From Colius striatus (lineage: Eukaryota > Chordata > Aves > Coliiformes > Coliidae), in the NCBI RefSeq assembly GCF_028858725.1, contig NC_084769.1, forward strand, positions 7,813,501-7,877,500: a stretch of 64,000 nucleotides of DNA, given 5' to 3'. The notes beneath the pieces were generated by a model. It was not told the DNA's origin and did no database searches. It was given only the letters and a program-made list of their open reading frames with translations. A program made the translations under genes and the position numbers. Positions within the stretch are counted from its first letter, which is position 1, and each line of letters opens with the position of its first letter. This document shows positions 12,931 to 25,200 of this stretch, piece after piece.

Positions 12931-15900
12931 AGGCACCATCAACAGCTTTAGGGAAAATTTGAAGGAGGCAATAATTTAATTTTATCATAATCTGATTAAA
13001 CTATATAATTGACACCTCCCTCTTCCTTTTTTTGGTTACCAGACAATTTTATTGCAGCAGAGGTTCAAAATGTCACTGACATTTTGAACTCCAGATTTCA
13101 ATTGCCTTTAAATTTGAATTTTACTGTTTGCTTAAAAAAGGTATACATAGGTGAAGTGTGTTTAACTGTCTTCATTCTACAGAGAAAAGCGCTTCTTCAG
13201 TTCCCTAAGGATACTGCTCTTCCTTGTAAAATTAGCAAATGCCAATAGCCATGTGCAATGTTATACCACTGCTAAATGTAATATAAATGTTTTAGTAGAC
13301 TTACTAACCAGCTACCCTATCCATCTTATATAAATCCAAATCAGATAGCATTCACTATGGATAGATAAATGTCAATATTCACAGTGTATTACATTATGCT
13401 AGATCAAATACAGATCCATAGCTTTTGCTACTGCTGCATACAGAGGAAGACTTGTCTGCACTAGAGAAGAAATTTTTGGGGTTGAATTCCACAAATGGTT
13501 CCCGTTTCTTTTTACAAGAAGAATGCTGTGAATTATATGATTCATTCTCTTAAAACTACAAAAGAGATTGTCACCATCTCCTATTTTTCCCATTACTCAC
13601 TGAATTTTTCACCTAAAAGAATGAGAAATAAGGAGTGTATAATGAGAATAAAAGATGCAGAAATCTCTTAAAACTGCTCTGTATGTTGTTGACATTGTTT
13701 TTCCCTAACTTGTTTTTGCCTCTTCCAAAAACTGTTATCTGAAGAATTTAATGATTTTACCTGCAGCATATCCCATTAAAATGAAGTATTCAAGGTCAAA
13801 TTGCATGCCAGGACTCAGGAAACTAATTCCACTTCCTCCAGCAAAAAAGAAAAAACAAAACCAACCAAATAAAAACCATTACGTGGGTAACAGATTCCAC
13901 TAGGTACTCAAGAATTTGCTGTCCATTAAAACCTAGAAGAGTTAAATGATTTAAAGTGTCAAACATCTGCTTGAGCAGATGTGAAAAAAACCCACCCAAA
14001 CTGGCACACAATGGAACAAGTATAGTTTTGTGGTTATGAAGAATGTGTTTTGTAAAACATTCATGTTGGCTGTGCTTATCATTCTTTTTTCCAAACTCTT
14101 CTATAATTATCCTAGCTAAATACTCATAGGAATATACAGAGCCTTAGTTACAATTCACTTGGCATAAGAAAAGGATACAATATATTTTTTCCAATTCACT
14201 AAACAATGTGGATTGGCTTTTCAAAACAATACTTAAATATTACTGTATCATACAGTTTATCAAGCAAATCTCAGCAAAAGTGAACTGTGGAGTACTTGCT
14301 CACCAGTAGAGTAGAAGCAATATAAATATTATTACTATAGATCAGTAGAGAGGTCATTGCCTCAAATAGTTATGCATGGTCTTTTAGTAAAAGATAAAAA
14401 TACATCAAGATTAAAAAAAAAGAAATCACTCTTTTGCAGATGACACTGATTGCCAAGGAATAAAATATTAACACAAATCACAAATTAGAGTTTAAAATAA
14501 TTTAAGAGAAAAATATATGAGTCGAGTGCTATTCCCTATAAAACACACATTTCTTTTCTGATACAGGCAAATCCCATAAGGAAATGCAACCAGTCCCTTT
14601 TCCCATTAAATCTTTACCTTCAAAGTAGAGACTCTTAATTTTTTTTTAATGCATAAGGTTAAATTTATAAACTATAAATCTTTCATAAATTCATGAGTCT
14701 AACTTGACTAGGAAACAAATGTATGTCTACAACTGCACACAGCCTTCTTAACAAACCTTAGGTGTGACATGGTGGGGAAAAGCCTTGGTAGACAGGCACA
14801 CCAAAAGGAACGGGCATAGGCTTGGAATAGGAAAAGTGACCCAATTTCTATAGAATTAAAAGAATGTTTTGTTGTGATTTCTGTACTTCATCTCATAGTT
14901 AATCATATAAACTTAATGGAAAATTGTTTCTCAGTTTTGCAAATAGATAGGAGACAACATGAAGTTAAGCAAACACGTCACAAGGGTCTAGTTGTTAAGA
15001 TGCTTCTGTATAGAAAATATAGTCAAGTAATTATAAGTTTATAATTGGATAAGTTTATTACAAAATTATACTGACTTCTGCTTCCTAGGAATTTCCTGGC
15101 TATCTTTTGTTCTTTTATAAGTGAATGAAATCTCAGATGCTTAAATCTACATCATCTATGTGGCTACGGTTAGAGTCTCATTGAACAACAAAATATCTTT
15201 CCACGTAGCATGGGGAGCATGGTATTCATTTTCTCTTCCACTCATCTTCAATAATTGTGAATATTACCAATGAAATAAAGCTTCTGTCAGTTTTACTTGG
15301 TAAGGTAAAAACTGGAAACAAAATATCTTCAGTGATATAAAGAAGTAACATTGTTTGGAATAGAGGCATGTAGTCTTGCATGACTGCATAATGTTTCTGT
15401 GAGCAAAATACTAAGTTCAGGTTCTGTGGGTAAACATTTGGTTTCCCATATTTACATATCAATTTTAACTCAAAACCAGTGTTTTAAATAGTTTTAAGAC
15501 GGAAAATGCTCACTGTGAAGAATCTTTTTCAAGATCTTCTGCTCACTTTAAGATAACGTATTTTTACATTTTGTTTTTATTCCTCCTCTGTTGCCACAAT
15601 GGAATTTATCAATGCTTGTGGTTCTTGCTAGCTTTGCCATTTTTTGCTAATATGATCCTGCAACAACATCATGTAGAGAAAGAGTAGGTGCTTATGTGAG
15701 GTGTCATCAGTTACTTACCAAGGTCACTGCATGCTGTCTTCTCTGGAAATCACATTATAGACACTCTCTCACAGCCTGAAGGAAAAGATATTGAATAATC
15801 ATATTCTTTTCTCAAAATAAATTCTGATTATTTTTGACTCAAGTTAATATTCAGTCTAAAGATGCCAAGGAGAGAAATGATTTCAAGTTAAACTCTATGT

Positions 15901-16626
15901 AACTTAGTGCATGACCAGTAAATGACCTACATACACGGGATAATAATTTAAGCGTGCTCTGTTAATGTAACATTTTTGGACTGACATCATCATTATTGTT
16001 TGATTATAAGTTTAAAAATAGAGTGAGTAACACTTGGCTGAGAAGTATATATAGAACGAGTTAAACGAATCTAGTGGAGAATTCCTCCTCTGGTTAACCA
16101 CTGAACATGCTGTGGGACTAAAGCTGATCTACACAACAGTAAAATATAGATCTGCCTCTGCCTGTGTGCCAGCAAATAATAAAACAGTTTTAAAACATCC
16201 TACAAGATGTAACCTAATTTGTTTTTGTAACAGAATACTATTGCACAAGACAGTCAAGGGACTGTTAAAAGAAAAGATCAGGTTCATTAAAAAATGGTGT
16301 GATATGCAGGATATAGATGTTTCCATCACTGAAGAGACTTTTTAGCTATTAAATTCAGCAGAGGACATGTCTAAATGGCAAAGAATGATCTGAAATATCT
16401 TCCCATCTCATCCACACAACAGGCACAAAAGAGTAGCTGTAGTGCAAACTGTCAGAGCATTTAAACAGAATAAATACTTACGCAACAACATTGCCTTTAG
16501 GGGAAAATTAGTCTAAGACTTTGATCCTAGATGAGTAATGCTGAAAATTATCTACAGGAATGACCTTTACAGGACTGATGTCTGCCCATCCATTTAGAAC
16601 TGGATTGGTACTAGGTTTTGTTTCAG
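12931..16626. other. AT-rich intergenic DNA with a perfect inverted repeat
   Basis: No recognised gene or repeat family. A perfect 13-bp inverted repeat lies at 13063-13089 (separate entry). A TATATATA motif at about 16046 precedes the exon candidates at 16.6-17.9 kb, but no convincing first exon follows it. Confidence 0.45.
13063..13089. repeat. Perfect 13-bp inverted repeat with 1-nt spacer
   Basis: GTTCAAAATGTCA, one C, then its exact reverse complement TGACATTTTGAAC. A spacer of one base makes a DNA cruciform or a palindromic protein site more natural than an RNA hairpin, whose loop would need to open several pairs. Function unknown. Confidence 0.85.
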
Positions 16627-16707
16627 ATGTGTCTCCAATAAAACAGAATGAGGATGCCATCACCTCCTGTTGTAGTTCCATGAAAGGCATATTGATGGAA
16701 GTAAGAA
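16627..16707 (+). CDS. Candidate internal exon of an unidentified membrane-protein gene
   Basis: The 81-nt segment follows a good acceptor (GGTTTTGTTTCAG) and ends at a strong donor (GTGAGTATT at 16708). With two bases completing a split codon it reads VSPIKQNEDAITSCC and on to GILMEVR plus one base, so it is a symmetric 1-1 exon. A vicinal Cys pair is present. Its phase fits exactly with the candidate last exon at 17702. An alternative donor (GTAAGA) exists at 16701. I do not recognise the protein and found no upstream exon with a signal peptide. Phase compatibility and splice signals can arise by chance, so confidence is low. Confidence 0.3.
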
Positions 16708-17701
16708 GTGAGTATTTTCTTTTCAATGTCAGTGATGAGATGCCAACAGAACAAATTAAGACAACATCCTGTCTTATATGAGCACTCTCTCATACTGCAA
16801 TATAATGCCAGTGACTAATGTAGTATTTAGTTGCCAGAAAAAGGCAGGTTTGTGTTTAGTATGAAATGCAACCCTGCAAACAAAATGGTGAGTGGTGACA
16901 GTATCATTTATTTTGCTCTCATGCCTTTCAACATACTGAAAAGTTAGCACTTGGCTAGCTGACTAACTCTTGCCAAATATGCAAGAGTGCCCTTAAATTA
17001 AGTGATGTACTTAAGATGATGGTCAATAGCAAACATTGACTAGTTAACTTCAATGAAATCAAGCAAACTTCCTTCTCAGGTGCCTCTGAATGCACTACTG
17101 TGTTCTGCTAACTCAAGTGAAAACATTCCAGTCAGTAGCTCTAAAAAGAAAAGGAAAACCAGAAAGTCCAGAATAGATGTAGCTCTCATGTTTAGAATGA
17201 CAAATGAACATATAATGCTAACATATCCAGACTTGCTTAAAGTGAAAACAGATTTATTTCAACTCCACAAAGACTGAAGAGGAATAACAAATCTTTTGCA
17301 CTTATACAGTGACTGCTGTCTCACTGAGGGACCGGGATGTTTTGCAATTGTCACCCATTGTTTCTTCTTTCACTCTACATGAGTGAAATAGCCCCATATT
17401 CTCTCTGCTGTTTTGTACCATGCTACTTTTTTGTCACTCCATAATGGATGCTGATGGTAGTAAGGGAAGAATATTTAAGTGAAACAAAGGGACTATAACT
17501 TAGGAAAGTAGGCCAACCTACTCTGCCCAGAGATTGCTTATTACCTCAGGAAAATGCCTGCCTTGAAAAAGAATAAAATGATGGACCTAATCCAATTTTC
17601 ATCTAATATAATTGAAGTTCTTCGTCTGACTTTGCTGAGAGTTAGGGGGACCTGGAGGAAGAATCTCAAATCTGACTGATATTTTTTCATTTATTCAATA
17701 G

Positions 17702-17877
17702 AAGGAAGGAAAAGGGGAAGAAAAGAACCACAGCAAACACAGACCACAGACAATCCTGATGAAACAAAACAAGAGAAATTCTCTTTGCTGCTTCTGGTTG
17801 CTGTGGTACAAGTGACCTCCATCCTTTTTGGAACCATCTTCCTCTGGAAGTCAAAATATTATGCAAATTACAAGTAG
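17702..17877 (+). CDS. Candidate last exon: single-pass membrane protein C terminus
   Basis: After the acceptor TTATTCAATAG the frame (entering in phase 1) reads a basic stretch GRKRGRKEPQQ, then an acidic, Thr-rich stretch QTTDNPDETKQEK. A hydrophobic segment of about 22 residues follows (FSLLLLVAVVQVTSILFGT and on to FLW), then a short tail ending KSKYYANYK and a TAG stop. This is the layout of a type I membrane protein with a very short cytoplasmic tail. Codon choice in the helix looks like real coding sequence. The segment has no in-frame ATG and is too short to stand alone. I do not recognise the family. Two facts favour a real exon: the phase fits the 81-nt candidate at 16627, and an AATAAA follows 179 bp after the stop. 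Confidence 0.35.
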
Positions 17878-18055
17878 TTCCAGCTGAGAACAAAGTTCTG
17901 CAAGAATGTGTTAATCTTGCAGCAGAATACGGGATGGCATTGATCTATTTAGATTGAATCCAGAGATGTGGCTTTTTGGTTTCAGGGGCTGGTTTTTAAT
18001 TGGTTTTGGCTTCTCCTTAATCATATCCAACAAAGGAAGAATTGAGGGGACAAGA

Positions 18056-18061
18056 AATAAA
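18056..18061 (+). terminator. Possible poly(A) signal of the unidentified gene
   Basis: AATAAA lies 179 bp after the stop of the candidate last exon, with a T-rich stretch (GTCTTTTTCTCTTCATTG) about 30 bp downstream. The placement is what a short 3' UTR would need, but AATAAA is frequent in DNA this AT-rich. Confidence 0.3.
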
Positions 18062-18089
18062 ATAATACAATAATACAGCTATTAGGGTC

Positions 18090-20584
18090 AGGTCTTTTTC
18101 TCTTCATTGATTTTGCTTACAGGCTTCCTACAGAAGAAGTCCAACAGGGCTGGAAAATGGGATCCACATCTTTAAAACTCTAGCCCTATATCTTTATCAA
18201 TAGAATATGTTTTAGGTGAAAGAGGGGTTGTGAGAAATAGGAGGCAATGATGGAAAGCATCTTCCAGCTTCTATGATACAGTAGCCTTTCTGCTTCTTAG
18301 TAGCTAGCTTATATAAACAATGGTCTGATCTTAAAAGCCTCTCATTGTGGATCTACTTAATGTTTTGAATTTGTATTTGCTAAATGCAGAGTATATCCCT
18401 TCTCACATGAGCACATGTTTGAAAGCACTGAAGAGAATCATTTAAAAGAAACTATAATAGTCTTTGTAAGCCTCATATTCTTTGCTATAGCCTGAACACC
18501 ATAGCACTTATACAGATAGACACAGCTGCAGCCCCTGCCAGAGTTTTATGTAAGAACAGCAATTGAGAACTGGACAAAAAGGGAATGCATCTGAGTTTAT
18601 AACTTGTGGTTTGGTGTTCCTAGTTACTTTAAATCATTTGGAAACCTACTCCTTTCACCTCCATTTAACGAAACAGAATTAGGAATCTCCAGGCACTTTC
18701 CTCTTGGGTTGATCTCTGGAAGTTGCAGGAATATCAAAATAGCTCAGAGGAGAAAGGAGGTAGAGTCCAATGAGAGTCACTGGTCAATTTTTCACTTATG
18801 TAAGGAATGAAAAGGTTCCTACTGGAATTGATCAGATATGGACTTTTCTCCCCAAAAGATGAAGGATCCAGCAATAATTGCATTAGGGAGTGTTATATTA
18901 GTTGCAGCAATTTCAAGGGACTCTTCATGGCTTGTACTGGATGCACTCTGCATGGGAAAGTGTCTTCCTAAATGGACTCACCAAGAGTTTCTGTATACCT
19001 GCCTGGTCCTTAAAAGTGATTTGCCCTCCATTCCTTGCCTCTGATCAGGTTACAAAACTGATTCTACTCATTTAAATGAACTCATTTTACAAACACATTT
19101 TAAGTGATAGACAATCTATTATTAACAGCACGTTGCAAAGATAAGTCTTTTATATTTTTCATATATCTCTCACATGCCTACACACACAGATCTTCTATCT
19201 CACAGGTTCAAGGTCAACAAAGATTAATAAGCAGCCTATAAACTACTCCCCCTATATTTAGTTTATAAAGTTACCTATTTCCAACTCCTCCCAGTTTGGC
19301 CCAAACTGATAAAACAACATTTCCCTCAAAAGAATTCACTTGTGTTAGCTTATATGCATAGGAATCTCTTTTGAGAAAATCAAACAGGCACGTGGCAATT
19401 CAGTACTCATTACATGAGGGAAAAGAAAACACTTTTGGTGTTGCTTATATTCATATTAATACCAATCCAACTAAAAGAGAGCGAGCTCTGAGATCACAAA
19501 GCAGGACAGGATAGCTAAGATGAAGATGAAATTCAAGCAAGAGGCATGAAGACTTCAAAAATATTTCATATAGTAGATATGGTAGAGATATACAAAGAAA
19601 TAATAAGATTAGGTAGAAAGTGAACACTAGTCCCTCACACCACAACAGCCATCTCCATTCCACAAGATTGCCAGAATGCCAGTAAGTTTCAAAAACAGTG
19701 CTTCGTGTCACTTACCTGAACATTTACTTGGACATACTTTTTCAGATAATTAATGCTTTAAAATACAGCTGAAAAGACTTTGAAGATTAGCGTATGGCAT
19801 TAAGAGGCATTGTTTAAAATGAAGACATTTTGGTAGTAATGTTTGACTAATTCCCAAATAGGTACTACTACTGCAAAACTTTTTTTAAAGCTGACATCAC
19901 CAAGATTCTGACAGCCTATAAAATCATGTCCCTTTGCTAGCATACAAATTAATTTCCTGCTGGCCTCCCCAAATATACTAATTTCCTCAAAAGAGAAAGG
20001 CAGCCTGATCTTCATAGAACTTAAAATGAGGATTATATCCACACATGGCAGCTATGGACCTGGGCTGCAATATGTAATTGTTTTTCAATATTTTCCTAGA
20101 TTCAGATCAAAACACAATGCAGTTTCAACATTTATCTGCATGCTAGTGAGCATGCAACTTGGAGACTGTGCTAACACAGAAAATGCCTTTACTTGCACCT
20201 CTCTATCTAGCCATTAGAAACCAGAGAAGAAGAAAGCAGATCTAGCACAGATCTATCAGTAAAAATTTCCAGGTTTGGGTTTTTTTACATTTTTGTTCTC
20301 TTAAGCTTTTATTTTTTTCATACAATCTTCTACAGCCTAGGAACAGTAGGTTAGTGAATCAAAACCAACCCTGTACGCTAGAAAGTCTCCAGCTCCAATC
20401 TCATGCTTCAGCATGAGTACTATATGGAGGACAGTTTTCAGGCTAATATTGGTTAAAACCAACTGTCACCGTTAACAAAAGGTCAGCGCTGGGGGATCTG
20501 AGAGATGCAATGTGTGGCAATTTGGCTCTGATCCTAAAACAAGGCTAGGGCGGGTAGGGAATGAGCAAATCCCCCAGCACAGGG
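18090..20584. other. Intergenic DNA up to the CpG island
   Basis: AT-rich sequence with no recognised repeat or gene. Open frames of 60-86 codons on both strands (for example 19451-19711 minus, hydrophobic) have no supporting splice or start context. Confidence 0.5.
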
Positions 20585-22290
20585 GCGCTGTGTGAGGGGA
20601 GGCGAGGCAACGCCGACACGGCTTCGCACCATAAGGCCGGCACCGGCAGCCCTCGGGAGCAACGTTAGGCGTTTTCCTCTCTTCTGTGCAAAGGCACCGG
20701 GTTTAGACAGTCACTGGAAAACTCCTTTCCCTGAGAGAGTCAGTAGAGGAGGAGAAAAGCAGAGCCCACCATGGCGAGTGGAGGCTGTCAGGTCTCCCGC
20801 TTCCTCTGCTAGCCTCGGAGAGTTAACTTAAGCCTAAGGTCCTGCCTTAGCGTCCGCAGGTGCCTGCGGCCTCTCGAGGGCGAGGAGCCTCTGACGGCGA
20901 CTCACCAGAGCCCTTCCCGCCCCGTCTCCGGTCCCACAGTCCTCTCACACTGGGGCGAGCTGCCGCCCGGCTCCCGCCCCCGCTCCGCTGCGGAGCCGGG
21001 CCCGCTCCCGCCGCCGTGAGGGGCTCCCCGGGGCGGGGAGGGGACGGGCAGCGCGGGGAGGCGGCACCGCTCTCCCACCTGCGCTACCCCCCATCCCTCC
21101 CCTCCCCTCCGCCGCCGGCGAGGTTAGTGATGAGGCGGCCGCGGGGAGCAGCTGGCGGGGAGCAGCCGGAGGAGTTTGTTTGCTGCTTGTTCCCGTCTTT
21201 CTGATGCTCTAAGCCCGAGTCTCCTCCTCTCCCCGGGCTCGCACCCGGGCTGGATGCTCCGCTCGCTCCTCGTTTCGCTGCCACAGTCGCTAGCCGCTTC
21301 CCGCCGCCTCGCAAGAAATGGAGCCGCCCGCTGCCCCCCTGGACACCACTCCGGACCCCGCCATCGTGCAGCCCCCCGGGGCCAGCCCGCCGCTGCCCCC
21401 ACGGGAGCAGCAGCAGCAGGAGCAGCTGCGGATCGGGGAAAGCGGGCAGTTCAGTGAGGGGCTAGAAGATAGAGGTGAGCACCCGTCCGTTCCTCACCCC
21501 GCACTTGCCTTCCTGCACGCAGCCCTCCTTCGTGGCATGCCCCGTCACCTCCGTCCCTAGATGCCTGACACCCACCCCCGAGAGCTTTTCCTACACCGTC
21601 CCTGCGCCACCCTCACGCCTCTCTTTCCTGGACCCATGCCCTCCTCATTCAGCCACAGCAGCCCTTTCCACCCTCTCTTCTTCAGCCGGGGCAGACCCAC
21701 ATGGGCTCCTGCCCTCCTAATTACCCACACCGGCCGTTCTCTGCTCGCAGCCGCCCGGTGTCCTCCGGCCCGGCCCCACTTGCTCTGCCCTCACAGCCCC
21801 GCGCCTCGCCGCAGCCCCTGCCTCCCGTGGTGTGAGGGCCTGCAGGCCCCGCTCCCGCCTTGCCCCAGCCGCCTCCCCTCAGCCCGCCGCTGGCACTCGA
21901 TTAACGTTTCAGCCTCCCACGCCGCCCTCGAAGATTTCCCCCCTTTTTAGTTCTTGTGCGAGCACCCCGCGACAGCTTTAGAAATATTTTTATCAACTCT
22001 ATTCGTGGCTGTTCCCACCTCGCCCGAAAACTTGCCTGCCTGGCAGAGGAGCGGGTGCCGGCGGGCGGCGGCACATGGCGCCGCTGCCGCCTCAGGGGCG
22101 GGCTGAGGGGAGAGCGCGGGCCGCGGGGCGCAGGTGGCGGCGGGCTCGGGGCTCCCGGAGGGGCAGGCGGTGCCAGGCGGTGCCGGAGGGATTTGCGGCA
22201 CTGGAGAGGGAGGCCGCGAAGGCTCTTTACCGGCGGGGCTTGTGGCAGCCGCCTTCTGAGAAGGGGCACGGCGGAGCGTTTCTGTGACGG
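20585..22290 (+). promoter_or_regulatory. TMEM163: CpG island with the TMEM163 promoter and 5' UTR
   Basis: Sequence composition changes sharply at about 20.58 kb from AT-rich to CpG-dense DNA and returns to average at about 22.3 kb. The island covers the presumed promoter, the 5' UTR, exon 1 and the first 0.8 kb of intron 1. GC boxes are visible, for example GGGGCGGGG at about 21030 and AGGGGCGGG at about 22092. I see no TATA box near the start codon, as is usual for CpG-island promoters. The exact transcription start cannot be read from sequence alone; it should lie within a few hundred bases upstream of 21318. Many long open frames on both strands here (such as 20860-21204 and 21956-22381) are what stop-poor GC-rich DNA produces by chance, and I do not treat them as genes. 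Confidence 0.85.
21318..21474 (+). CDS. TMEM163: TMEM163 coding exon 1 (N-terminal cytosolic region)
   Basis: This is the first coding exon of transmembrane protein 163 (also called ZNT11 or SV31), a zinc-binding membrane protein of the cation diffusion facilitator type. It acts in synaptic vesicles, lysosomes and the plasma membrane and moves zinc out of the cytosol. The exon encodes 52 residues plus one base of a split Gly codon. The start is the ATG at 21318 inside the CpG island. The protein begins MEPPAAPLD, continues Pro-rich, has a QQQQEQ run (residues 31-36), and ends LRIGESGQFSEGLEDR. That end matches the conserved vertebrate motif ESGQFSDGLEDRG, which is the main reason for the call. 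The exon closes at GATAGAG followed by the strong donor GTGAGC at 21475. As I recall the human protein, this disordered segment is about 15 residues shorter here. The whole segment is expected to be cytosolic, before the first membrane helix. Confidence 0.95.
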
Positions 22291-25200
22291 TCCACTACAG
22301 CCCAGGCTGGGTAGCCAAGTCAGGGCGCTTACCTTTACTCCTTGTCCCCCTTACCCTGCCGTATCGTGGCCTTCCACGTAACGAGTTTTTCTATTATTTG
22401 CCTAAATACCTAACCAGAGATGAAAAGCAGGCTGCTTCCAAACCACGTTACTCTTTCACGTATAGCCCACTTTGTTTCGGACATCTGTTAATGAATGGTG
22501 TGCGAGGCACTTGCTTACCTGCTGCCTATACAGGCAGCTGCCATTTTAACCCTCCCCATTGCCCTGTCCTCCACAACGCCCCCAGGCTTTTCTTCCACAC
22601 AGTTTATCTCCTGATTGTTTTTTATTTCGTGTTAGGCTTTTAGTAGCACCTCTGATTTGCTTTCTCTTCTTGCTTTCAGTATCCTAGAATCGCTTTTGTG
22701 TTCTTGGTCTTCATCCTGTCCTATATGTAACCCCTGTTTCACCCGTTCTTTCCCAAGCTTTCCAAATGCCTGTGCCTGCTCACAAATCCTAGACATGAAG
22801 TAGAGAAGTCATCTTCTTTGACATGTTTCACTCATGTTGGGGCTCAGGACAGCCTTTTTTTCCAGAGGTAGTCTCACTGTCACTACCAGTGGCACAGGAG
22901 AGACATTGTGTGACTGAGGGCAATTTGAGGCTTCAGTTCTAATTTAAATAACAGAACATTGGAAGTTTGATTATGGAAATTTTTTATTTGTGTCCAGTAT
23001 GACAGAGCTAAAGATGAAAGCTGGCCTTCTTTTGTATTAAGGGTAATTCCCAAAAGACAGAGTATCTATTGTACCTAACCTTAACTCTTTCTGGGAGGGA
23101 GATGAGACTAAAGCTGCTGATTTTATTTTCTTTTCCGCCTTTATGGTCTTTCTGTGCCCTCGCAGTAGCTGTCTTTTAGCCTTTCCTATAGTCGCTGATT
23201 CCATCTACCAGGATAGTTCCCTGGCACTGGAGAGGAAAATCTAGTATGCTTTTTTGCAGGTTGTCCCTGTTGAAATTGTTATGGTCTGTCCTTTTAAGAT
23301 TGTACTTTTTCTTATGAACCTTTCCAATGAATCATAGCAGATCCAGTTATAGAGATGATACTTCCATGTTTGCTAAAAATAAAAACTAACCCTACATTTT
23401 GGAATAAGATATTTGGTTTTTAAGAGCCAGATCCAAAACCAGTGATAATTTTGGGGATTAAATTAACATCTTAGGTAAAGAATTTTTCTATTAGCCTTAT
23501 TTCTTCCACAAATTCTAACTTGACATTTTAAAATGATCCCTTAGCCAAATAGAAAAGTACTTCTGGTAAGTCAGCATATGGTAAAGAATATCCTAGAATC
23601 ACTTCACAAATATGCCAAGCTTGTGTTCTGCAACTGTTAGGTAGGTTTTTTTCTCCTTCTGTTTTTTTTTTTTTTTATGGAAGAAAATCTGTTAATATAG
23701 GAAGGTACTGAAAGATAAATTAAAAATCCAGTGGCTTGAACCATCTCATCATCTTTACCTTAAGAATATATGTTAAAAAAATTAATGGCAAAAAAAATTC
23801 TAAGTATGTTAATTTCAGGGCAGAGGAATTTTATCAGTAGATGTTAGCTTTTTATTTTTGCAGCAATGCAGATCATGCTGAAAGATTATCTTGCAGCCTC
23901 CTATGGATGCTTAAACTTGGGGTTTTCTGTGGTTAGTGGAAAATAAAATGGAGGTTTACCTTGTGAGTTGTGGCGTTGTGTGTAAATTAATGAGCTATTG
24001 TTGCTCTAAACAATTTTCAGGGCTTGGTAGATGTGTGAATGAGTTTGTGTTTTTGTGTGCAGTCCCTTAGGACACTTGTGGGATTAATGAGGTCTTTCTC
24101 GGGGATGAAAATGTAAATACAAAAAATTTATTGGAATTATGTTAGGAAGGAAGGGATCACATGCCTGACAGCTAGAATATGCCAGCCATTTTGAGGAGGA
24201 GAAAGACAAACACATAGACACACGGCAGAAGTGGTTCAGTTTTATAAGGGTTGCAGCCTCTGTCATACTGGACACGTGCTTGACATGTGAATAGTAATCA
24301 GCAGTCCTGCACTAGCTGTGGTGCTTAATATTAATTTCTCAATTTAATTGGGATATTATTTGACCTGCAAGTATCAACTGTTTATGCTGGACTTCCCAGG
24401 TAATAGTGAGCTGTACCCATGAATTACAGGATATGTTTAAAGAAAGGAATGGGTGAGGATGTCTGTCATTCTGGTCTGTGTTTATTTGAGGTTTGAAATA
24501 TTGAGAGAGTCTAAATTGCCCAAGAAAATCTACTTTGCTTTACATTCCAAGAAGATTTGGAATTTAGAAGCCTTGGTTTGGGGAGGGATCAGAAGGGGCT
24601 AACACACTTCACCATAGAGAGAACACATCTTCTGATGTTTATGTTAATAGAAATATCTGCTATATTTCAAGATGTATTGTTAAATTACCACATATGAGAC
24701 AGAAATTAAACTGTGCATCCTTACTAGTGAAGACAGGCCAAAGGTAGTGAATAAATAAATAAATATTTCTTCACACAAATGAAAGTGGGCTGTGTGAGAA
24801 ATAGCTGTGCAATACTATCAGTAAAAGACTCAAAGCTTTCAGAGTTGTCATCTGTGAGTTTTTACGTAACAAAGAATGGCCATAATAAGAAACACACATC
24901 ATTTAAATACAGGGCCTAGTAATTTTCCTGCATACAAGCTTGCAGATTCTTTTCCAGTCATGAAGAGGGGACTGTGTTGCACAAAAGTGAGGTAACAGTT
25001 TAAATTTTCTGAAAACACATTACAAGCACAAAATTCTCACACTGGCTTTCTGAACTAACAGAGACTCTCTCTCTGCTTTATTGTAATTGAGGTGAGAAAA
25101 AAACCCCAAAACCTCATGAAGAATTTCTCCAAGGCAGTGTGAATCTCACCAATTATGCTATGATTAGAACCAGTGATTTGAACAGACCTCAAGTGGCAGA

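Noticed and set aside
15712..15776. Minus-strand segment with acceptor and GTAAGT donor
   Set aside because: Stops in all three frames; at most a non-coding exon, with no other support.
17080..17277. Excellent acceptor (CTTCCTTCTCAG) followed by an open frame with KKKRKTRKSR
   Set aside because: No usable donor follows and its phase does not fit the neighbouring exon candidates; left out of the gene model.
20592..22381. Several open frames of 80-141 codons on both strands in the CpG island
   Set aside because: GC-rich DNA is poor in stop codons. Only the frame starting at 21318 matches a known protein and ends at a splice donor.
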